A stretch of DNA of 10,905 bases, taken from assembly GCA_023411375.1 (NCBI GenBank), contig JAEYOW010000036.1, positions 1-10,905 of the forward strand, in the 5' to 3' direction. Both the position numbers and the translations under genes were made by a program. Source of the DNA: Bacillota bacterium. Lineage in GTDB: Bacteria; Bacillota; Clostridia; Christensenellales; Aristaeellaceae. Numbering within the stretch: the stretch's first letter is position 1; each line of letters opens with the position of its first letter. This document shows positions 6,160-10,905 of the stretch, in pieces. The notes below the pieces were generated by a model. That model made no database searches. It had not been told where the DNA came from and worked only from the letters and a program-made list of their open reading frames with translations.

Positions 6160-7032
6160 ATGCCCCGTGGCCTGATGGTCGTCAACGCCTTTTTGAAAAC
6201 CTCTAAATTTGATGATATTTATCATACCCTGCTCGCCGCCGCCAGGGACTGCGGCATGGAATTGAGCGTGCGCACCAATGCCGAGCTGTGCTGTATTGTG
6301 GACACGCCGGCTTTCGACTCCGCCCGCTATGATTTTGTGCTGTTCTGGGACAAGGATGTTCAGCTTGCCACGCAGCTTGAGCAGCGCGGCCTGCGCGTGT
6401 TCAACAGCCCTCAGAGTATTTTAAACTGCGACGATAAAGCCCTTACCTACCTGTGCCTGAAGCAGGCGGGCATTCCTATGCCCCGCACTATTCTCGCGCC
6501 CAAAACCTTTCCCAACATTGGCTATACGGGCCTTGATTTTGTGGAGGAAGCCGTTCAAAGCCTCGGCTTGCCGGTGGTGCTGAAGGAATGCTTCGGCTCG
6601 TTCGGGCAGCAGGTATACCTGTTTGACAGCCTGGAGAGCCTCCGCGAAAAGGTCGGGAGCCTTGCGGGAACCCCGCTGCTTTTTCAGGCGCTCGTCAAAG
6701 AAAGCTACGGCCGGGACGCGCGGCTCAACGTGGTGGGCGGTCGCGTGGCCGCCAGCATGCTTCGAAGCAGCACGGACGGCGACTTTCGCAGCAACCTCAC
6801 GCGCGGCGGCTCCATGGCCTCCCATTCGCCCACCGCGGAGGAGTCGGAGCTGGCCGTCCGCGCGGTTCAGTGCCTCGGACTCGATTTCGCAGGTGTGGAC
6901 GTGCTGTTTGGCCCGGACGGTCCTCTGATTTGCGAGGTTAACAGCAACGCGCATTTCAAAACCACATTGCAATGCACCGGCGTCAACATGGCGGCGGAAA
7001 TTATGCGCCACATCGCGCAGCGTTTGGAGTGA
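6160..7032 (+). CDS. RimK-type ATP-grasp ligase, first copy
   Basis: The 290-residue protein has the three-part ATP-grasp layout. An N-terminal pre-ATP-grasp domain (about 1-90) ends in FNSPQSILNCDDKALT, where Lys93 is the expected first nucleotide-binding lysine. The centre has LPVVLKECFGSFGQQV, with Lys142 and a glycine-containing loop. The C-terminal part has GVDVLFGPDGPLICEVNSN, with Asp247, Glu259 and Asn261 as expected Mg ligands. RimK/LysX-type enzymes use ATP to activate a carboxylate as acyl-phosphate and join it to an amine, so amino-acid or peptide ligation is likely; the substrates are not evident. GAAGGAAG at 6143-6150 serves the ATG at 6160. Only four bases separate its stop from the next ligase, which strongly implies coupled translation. 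Confidence 0.85.
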   Translation: MPRGLMVVNAFLKTSKFDDIYHTLLAAARDCGMELSVRTNAELCCIVDTPAFDSARYDFVLFWDKDVQLATQLEQRGLRVFNSPQSILNCDDKALTYLCLKQAGIPMPRTILAPKTFPNIGYTGLDFVEEAVQSLGLPVVLKECFGSFGQQVYLFDSLESLREKVGSLAGTPLLFQALVKESYGRDARLNVVGGRVAASMLRSSTDGDFRSNLTRGGSMASHSPTAEESELAVRAVQCLGLDFAGVDVLFGPDGPLICEVNSNAHFKTTLQCTGVNMAAEIMRHIAQRLE

Positions 7033-7036
7033 TCAT

Positions 7037-7912
7037 ATGCCCGCGGCTTCCTGCTGGCTTCTGTACAGCGCGAAGGATCTGGCCGTCAACGGAGATTTTG
7101 CCGCTTTGGTGCGGCGGCAGGGCGAAAAGCGCGGCCTGCTGATCGAACCTGTAACTTTGGAGGAGCTACGCCTGGGCGTACACGCGGACGGCACGCCCTT
7201 CTGCCTTCGCAACCACGTCCCCGACCGTCCCTCCATGGTGCTCTCAAGACAGCGTCACACCTTAGTCAGCCGTCACTTTGAGGCGATGGGCGTGCCTGTA
7301 TACAACAACGCCCGCGTGTGCGAGCTGTGTAACGACAAGCGGCAGACCCACCAGTTTCTTCGCGGGTTGCCCATGCCGGAAACACTGTTTCTCAGGCCGG
7401 ATCAGGTCTCGCCGCCGGCAGGCCTCCGGTATCCGCTTGTGCTCAAACCCGCGTGCAGCCACGGCGGCGACCGCGTCACCCTTGTTCGGGACGCGGAGGA
7501 ATGGCGTTTGGCCGCGTCCGGCATTTTGCCGGAACCCGCCGTCCAGCAATCCGTCGTATCGGACGCGGGCCGCGATCTCCGGGTATACGTGGTTTTTGGC
7601 CAAATCGTCGCGGGCGTCATGCGCACCGCCCGGGAGGGCATCGTCAGCAATTTCAAGCTGGGCGGCCGGGCCGAGCTCCACGTCCTGACCCCCGCCGAAC
7701 GCTCGCTGGCCCAGCGCGTCATACGCCGCTTCGAGGAGGCCGGCGCCCCGCTTTGCCTTGCGGGCGTGGATATGCTCTATGAGCACGGGCAGCCCGTCGT
7801 AGGCGAGGTAGAGGATGTCGTAGGCAGCCGGATGCTTTATCAGGCCAGCAATATCGACATCGTTTCGCTGTTTTTGGACGGCATTTGCGACCATCTGTCA
7901 AAAGAAAAATGA
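7037..7912 (+). CDS. RimK-type ATP-grasp ligase, second copy
   Basis: The 291-residue protein again shows an N-terminal domain ending in YNNARVCELCNDKRQTHQFL (Lys101), a central YPLVLKPACSHGGDRV (Lys137 and glycine loop) and a C-terminal CLAGVDMLYEHGQPVVGEVEDVVGSRMLY. Asp245 and Glu257 are the expected metal ligands; the usual following Asn is replaced by Glu259. It is clearly a different protein from the upstream ligase, not a recent duplicate, since similarity is limited to motifs. It probably catalyses a second ATP-driven carboxylate-amine ligation, so the pair may add two building blocks in turn. Its ribosome binding site, GGAG at 7026-7029, lies inside the end of the previous gene. The promoter of the next gene overlaps its TGA stop. 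Substrates are unknown. Confidence 0.83.
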   Translation: MPAASCWLLYSAKDLAVNGDFAALVRRQGEKRGLLIEPVTLEELRLGVHADGTPFCLRNHVPDRPSMVLSRQRHTLVSRHFEAMGVPVYNNARVCELCNDKRQTHQFLRGLPMPETLFLRPDQVSPPAGLRYPLVLKPACSHGGDRVTLVRDAEEWRLAASGILPEPAVQQSVVSDAGRDLRVYVVFGQIVAGVMRTAREGIVSNFKLGGRAELHVLTPAERSLAQRVIRRFEEAGAPLCLAGVDMLYEHGQPVVGEVEDVVGSRMLYQASNIDIVSLFLDGICDHLSKEK

Positions 7913-7937
7913 CAGGAGTCGAGAACCGTGCTATAAT
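7909..7937 (+). promoter_or_regulatory. Strong internal promoter of the aminotransferase gene
   Basis: ATGACA (7909-7914), exactly 17 bases, then a perfect TATAAT (7932-7937) preceded by TGC, an extended -10. The -35 overlaps the TGA stop codon of the second ATP-grasp gene (7910-7912). This is among the best sigma-A matches in the window and allows the aminotransferase to be made independently of the ligases. Confidence 0.75.
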
Positions 7938-7938
7938 G

Positions 7939-7958
7939 CATCATGATCCCGAATGATG
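7939..7958. promoter_or_regulatory. Inverted repeat at the expected transcription start
   Basis: CATCAT (7939-7944) and ATGATG (7953-7958) are separated by 8 bases, directly after the -10 element. The position fits a small operator or a weak leader hairpin. The arms are short and may be chance. Confidence 0.25.
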
Positions 7959-7965
7959 AAACAGC

Positions 7966-7972
7966 AGGGAGG
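7966..7972 (+). promoter_or_regulatory. Ribosome binding site fixing a TTG start
   Basis: AGGGAGG lies eight bases before the TTG at 7981. No upstream ATG is in this frame, and the protein then begins MIPFNIPPYV as RffA-type homologues do, so the TTG start is well supported. Confidence 0.8.
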
Positions 7973-7980
7973 CGATCCCA

Positions 7981-9111
7981 TTGATACCCTTTAATATTCC
8001 CCCTTATGTCGCTGAAAGCTCCGCCTACATCGCTCAGGCCATTCAATCGCGTAAGATCTGCGGCGACGGCGAGTTCACCAGGCGTTGCAACGAGCAGCTG
8101 GAGGCCATAACCGGCGCTCCCAAGGCTCTGTTGACCACCTCCGGCACCTCGGCGCTTGAAATGGCGGCGATTTTGCTGGATATCAAACCCGGCGACGAGG
8201 TCATTATGCCGTCGTTTACGTTTGTGAGCACGGCAAACGCATTTGTGCTCCGCGGCGCTCAGATCGTCTTTGTGGACGTAAAATCCGACACCATGAACCT
8301 TGATCCCCAGTGCGTGCGCGCCGCCGTGACGGACAAAACGCGCGCCATCGTGCCCGTTCATTACGCGGGCGTTTGCTGTGATATGGACGAGCTTCAGGCC
8401 ATCGCCGACGAGCACGGTCTTGCCATTGTGGAGGACGCCGCCCAGGCCGTCACTTCTTTGTATAAGGGGCGCCCGGCCGGCGCGATGAGCAGCGTTGGCT
8501 GCTTCAGCTTTCATGAAACCAAGAACTTTTCGATGGGTGAGGGCGGCGCCGTATTGCTTAACGACCCGGCGATGATTGAGCGCGCCGAGATCATTCGGGA
8601 AAAGGGCACGGACCGCAGCCGTTTTTACCGCGGCCAGGTGGACAAATATACCTGGGTGGATATCGGCTCGTCCTTCCTGCCCAGCGAGCTCAACGCCGCC
8701 TATCTGCTTGCTCAGCTTGAGCAAAACATCCAAATTACCGAAAAGCGCATGGCGCGCTGGCAGCAGTATCATGAAGCGCTTGGGGAACTGGAGCGCAACG
8801 GGTTGCTGGAGCGTATGCACGTGCCGGAGGACCGCGTCCACAACGCGCATATGTACTACATCAAATTACGCAGCCTATCCGAGCGCTCCGACCTGATCTC
8901 CTGGCTGCGTGAGCATGATGTCAACGCTGTTTTCCATTACATACCGCTTCATTCAGCGGACGCAGGCCTCAGGTATGGGCGCTTCCACGGCGAGGACCGC
9001 CACACCACCTCCGGCAGCGAGCGTTTGCTGCGCCTTCCCCTGTTCTTTGAAATGACCGAGAGCGACTGCGCAAGGGTGATCGAGGCCGTCTACAGCTTCT
9101 TCGCCCGTTAA
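7981..9111 (+). CDS. rffA: RffA/WecE-type sugar aminotransferase (DegT/DnrJ/EryC1)
   Basis: The 376-residue protein is a full-length PLP-dependent aminotransferase of the DegT/DnrJ/EryC1/StrS family. It is closest in recalled sequence to dTDP-4-amino-4,6-dideoxygalactose transaminase (RffA/WecE): MIPFNIPPYV at the start, KICGDGEFT (25-33), TTSGTSALEMAAILLDI, IMPSFTFVSTANAFVLRGA, VEDAAQA (Asp152, Gln155) and SFHETKNFSMGEGG, with Lys181 as the PLP-binding lysine. Such enzymes move an amino group from glutamate to C4 of a dTDP-4-keto-6-deoxyhexose to make a surface-glycan amino sugar. The start is TTG. The gene has its own promoter at 7909-7937, 68 bases after the ATP-grasp pair. No dTDP-glucose synthesis genes, glycosyltransferases or flippases are in the window, so the sugar substrate must be made elsewhere, or the enzyme may serve the neighbouring ligases. 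Family sure; exact substrate probable. Confidence 0.88.
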   Translation: MIPFNIPPYVAESSAYIAQAIQSRKICGDGEFTRRCNEQLEAITGAPKALLTTSGTSALEMAAILLDIKPGDEVIMPSFTFVSTANAFVLRGAQIVFVDVKSDTMNLDPQCVRAAVTDKTRAIVPVHYAGVCCDMDELQAIADEHGLAIVEDAAQAVTSLYKGRPAGAMSSVGCFSFHETKNFSMGEGGAVLLNDPAMIERAEIIREKGTDRSRFYRGQVDKYTWVDIGSSFLPSELNAAYLLAQLEQNIQITEKRMARWQQYHEALGELERNGLLERMHVPEDRVHNAHMYYIKLRSLSERSDLISWLREHDVNAVFHYIPLHSADAGLRYGRFHGEDRHTTSGSERLLRLPLFFEMTESDCARVIEAVYSFFAR

Positions 9112-9156
9112 CCCGCCGCTTTCAAATCGAAAGAAAAGAAAGAAAGGTAGCTTATT

Positions 9157-9741
9157 ATGAAAAAATTTACCCATGACTGGAATCGGACCACCTCATGCTG
9201 GACGGCCATTCTGTTCTATGCCGTATGCGGCCTTTTGCTTCTGCTATGGCCCAATCTGGCGCTTACTATCGCCAATTACGCGCTGGGGGTCATTCTGTGC
9301 GCAATCGGTACTGCCTGCGTGATCAGCTATATCCGCGGCAGCGTGCTGGACGGCGTGCTGGGCATTCAGCTTGCACTGGGGCTGATCACCCTCTGCTTTG
9401 GCGTTCTGATCTTCTTTAACCCCAACTTCTTAAGCGCCCTGTTGCCCTTCCTTTGGGGCATGTCGCTTCTGGTGGGCGGCTTTGGCAAGGTACAGATGGG
9501 CGTGGACCTCAAGCGCATCGGTGAAAAGCGCTGGTGGATTGTGCTGCTGGGCGCGGCCGTTTCGTTTGTGCTGGGCGTGCTGTCCATCGCGCAGCCCGTA
9601 TTCATCGCCGCGGTCATCATGCAGTTTATCGGCATCTCGCTGCTGGTGGAGGCCGCGCTCGACTTGGCCACCTTTATCACCATCAACAAGCGCATCAAGG
9701 CGTTTCGCAAGGCTATGGACAACGTTACCATCGAGGTCTAA
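9157..9741 (+). CDS. HdeD/DUF308 family membrane protein
   Basis: The 194-residue protein has six hydrophobic segments, at about 15-31, 35-57, 66-86, 90-108, 125-143 and 147-170, in three helix pairs typical of the HdeD/DUF308 family. Family-like stretches include the WPNLAL turn after helix 1, the FNPNFLSALLPFLWG segment between helices 3 and 4, and SIAQPVFIAAVIM between helices 5 and 6. HdeD in E. coli is linked to acid resistance at high cell density; the role in Gram-positive bacteria is unknown. The start ATG has AAAGG nine bases upstream. It begins 45 bases after the aminotransferase with no visible promoter between, so it is probably read from the promoter at 7909-7937, and it is closed by the terminator at 9754-9788. 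A role in envelope stress or glycan handling would be guesswork. Confidence 0.85.
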   Translation: MKKFTHDWNRTTSCWTAILFYAVCGLLLLLWPNLALTIANYALGVILCAIGTACVISYIRGSVLDGVLGIQLALGLITLCFGVLIFFNPNFLSALLPFLWGMSLLVGGFGKVQMGVDLKRIGEKRWWIVLLGAAVSFVLGVLSIAQPVFIAAVIMQFIGISLLVEAALDLATFITINKRIKAFRKAMDNVTIEV

Positions 9742-9753
9742 GAAAAAACATGC

Positions 9754-9788
9754 AAAAGGCCGGGGAGCATCACGCCCTCCGGCCTTTT
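9754..9788 (+). terminator. Terminator between the HdeD and reductase genes
   Basis: AAAAGGCCGG (9754-9763) pairs with CCGGCCTTTT (9779-9788) around a 15-base loop that can extend the stem weakly. The stem ends in TTTT and the A-rich arm makes it able to work on both strands. It begins 13 bases past the HdeD stop codon and ends only 20 bases before the reductase ATG. Confidence 0.7.
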
Positions 9789-9808
9789 ATAAATAAGGAG
9801 ATTTTATC

Positions 9809-10795
9809 ATGTACATTCCCAACGAAGCCCGCTATGAGCGGATGACCTACCGCCGTTGCGGCAGAAGCGGCCTTAAGCTGCCTGTGGTCTCGCTCGGCTT
9901 GTGGCATAACTTTGGCGATATTACGCCCTTCTCAGTCCAGCAAAGCCTGCTTCGCGCCGCGTTTGACTGCGGGATTACGCACTTTGACCTGGCAAACAAC
10001 TACGGCCCGCCCTATGGCGAGGCCGAGCGTAACTTTGGCGAGCATATGCGCCGCGACTGGCGGCCACACCGCGACGAGCTGGTGCTTTCCACCAAAGCGG
10101 GCTATGATATGTGGCCCGGGCCCTATGGCAACTTTGGCAGCCGCAAATACCTGATGGCAAGCCTGGACCAAAGCCTCCGCCGTATGAATGTGGACTATGT
10201 CGATATTTTCTACCACCACCGGCCCGACCCCGAAACGCCGTTGGAGGAAACCATGGGCGCGCTTCACGATATTGTCAGAAGCGGCAAAGCGCTGTACGCG
10301 GGCATCTCCAACTACAGCGCCGCCCAGACGGAGGAGGCCGCGCGCATTCTAAGCGGCATGGGCGTCCATTTGCTCATCCATCAGCCGCGCTACAGCCTGC
10401 TCGCACGGGAACCGGAAAACGGCCTGCTGGATGTGCTGCGCGGGGAAGGCGTCGGCTGTATCGCGTTTTCACCGCTTCGCAACGGCATTTTAACCGATAA
10501 ATATTTGCATGGCATCCCGGCGGACAGCCGCGCGGCGCACGACCCGCGCTATCTGAAGCCGTCCATACTGACCGACGAGCTGCTTGAGAAGGTTCGCGCG
10601 CTGAACGGGATTGCGATGGAGCGCGGTCAGAGCCTTGCGGAAATGGCGCTATCCTGGGTATTGCGCGACGACGCGGTCACCTCCGTGCTCATCGGCGCAA
10701 GCAAGCCGGAGCAAATCATCGAAAACTGCAGAATCGCCGCCGCTTCCGCGTTTTCTGCGGAGGAGCTCGCAAAAATCGACGCGCTTACAAAATAA
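9809..10795 (+). CDS. Aldo/keto reductase, YghZ/L-glyceraldehyde-3-phosphate reductase type
   Basis: The 328-residue cytoplasmic TIM-barrel protein starts MYIPNEARYERMTYRRCGRSGLKLP, like the YghZ/AKR14 group. The catalytic tetrad is visible: Asp60 and Tyr65 in DLANNYG, Lys96 in STKAGYDMWPGPYG, and His137 in FYHHRPD. GISNYS, FSPLRNGILTDKYL and SVLIGASKPEQIIEN are the usual NADPH-site and C-terminal motifs. Members reduce aldehydes such as L-glyceraldehyde 3-phosphate or methylglyoxal with NADPH, often as detoxification. AAGGAG at 9795-9800 sets the ATG at 9809. It lies directly behind the terminator at 9754-9788 with no clear promoter of its own, so its expression may rely on read-through or on a promoter inside the HdeD gene. 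A strong terminator follows. Its physiological substrate is not certain. Confidence 0.92.
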   Translation: MYIPNEARYERMTYRRCGRSGLKLPVVSLGLWHNFGDITPFSVQQSLLRAAFDCGITHFDLANNYGPPYGEAERNFGEHMRRDWRPHRDELVLSTKAGYDMWPGPYGNFGSRKYLMASLDQSLRRMNVDYVDIFYHHRPDPETPLEETMGALHDIVRSGKALYAGISNYSAAQTEEAARILSGMGVHLLIHQPRYSLLAREPENGLLDVLRGEGVGCIAFSPLRNGILTDKYLHGIPADSRAAHDPRYLKPSILTDELLEKVRALNGIAMERGQSLAEMALSWVLRDDAVTSVLIGASKPEQIIENCRIAAASAFSAEELAKIDALTK

Positions 10796-10811
10796 CCCAT
10801 TGTATAAAGAA

Positions 10812-10868
10812 CCGGGCGCGAGCGCCCTTTACCAAGAGGAAGGGTGCTCGCGCCCGGGTGGTTTTTTT
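10812..10868 (+). terminator. Strong intrinsic terminator of the reductase gene
   Basis: An 18-bp stem (10812-10829 with 10840-10857, one G-U pair) has a 10-base loop and is followed by GTGGTTTTTTT (T run 10862-10868). It lies 16 bases past the reductase stop. Nothing further is seen in the last 37 bases of the window. Confidence 0.93.
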
Positions 10869-10905
10869 AAGGCGTAAATTTATCAAGCTATCCTGCCGTA
10901 CGCAA

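Noticed and set aside
6421..7894. Two minus-strand open frames of about 200 codons over the ATP-grasp genes (6421-7011 and 7262-7894)
   Set aside because: Both mirror well-supported ligase genes and show no ribosome binding site or recognisable motif.
7840..8850. Minus-strand open frame of 336 codons
   Set aside because: It is antisense to the aminotransferase gene, which has clear family motifs, promoter and ribosome binding site; GC-rich codon use leaves the opposite strand open.
9788..9793. TATAAA as a promoter for the reductase
   Set aside because: No -35 element fits at 16-18 bases, it overlaps the terminator, and the start point would fall on the ribosome binding site.

Overview
The window is GC-rich bacterial DNA. 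Strong AGGAGG-type ribosome binding sites, Gram-positive-style secreted proteins (a short Lys-rich N terminus and a two-SH3 protein with a Pro/Asn linker) and intrinsic terminators after most transcription units suggest a GC-rich member of the Firmicutes, probably a Clostridia-class organism. That placement is an inference; no rRNA, tRNA or marker gene is present. No insertion sequence, integrase, CRISPR array or RNA gene was seen.

Left part (1-3280, minus strand). Two small secreted proteins, a two-domain SH3 protein (649-1275) and an unrecognised 177-residue protein (68-601), form a probable operon ending in a strong terminator at 9-50. Upstream lies a 522-residue protein (1571-3139) that joins a choice-of-anchor-A (collagen-binding/adhesin-like) domain to a roughly 97-residue tract of CPxCP units, encoded in part by a 72-bp tandem duplication. 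It has no signal peptide. A sigma-K/sigma-E-like promoter match upstream raises the idea of a spore-surface protein.

Middle part (3280-5400). A divergent family 6 uracil/hypoxanthine-DNA glycosylase (3282-3776, plus) converges through a shared terminator on a MATE drug/cation antiporter (3989-5359, minus). Between the terminator and the MATE stop codon lies a short relic of a glyoxalase/VOC gene: start region and C-terminal end are fused out of frame and the middle is missing.

Right part (5400-10905, plus strand). Back-to-back promoters separate the MATE gene from a compact set: an N-formylglutamate-amidohydrolase-like metallohydrolase (5501-6136), two different RimK-type ATP-grasp ligases (6160-7032 and 7037-7912) and an RffA/WecE-type sugar aminotransferase (7981-9111). 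The aminotransferase has its own strong promoter, overlapping the stop codon of the second ligase, and starts at TTG. It is followed by an HdeD/DUF308 membrane protein (9157-9741), a terminator, and an aldo/keto reductase (9809-10795) with its own very strong terminator. Hydrolase plus two ligases is the most interesting combination: it looks like a small amide- or peptide-making pathway of unknown product, perhaps linked to the divergent MATE exporter and the amino-sugar enzyme.
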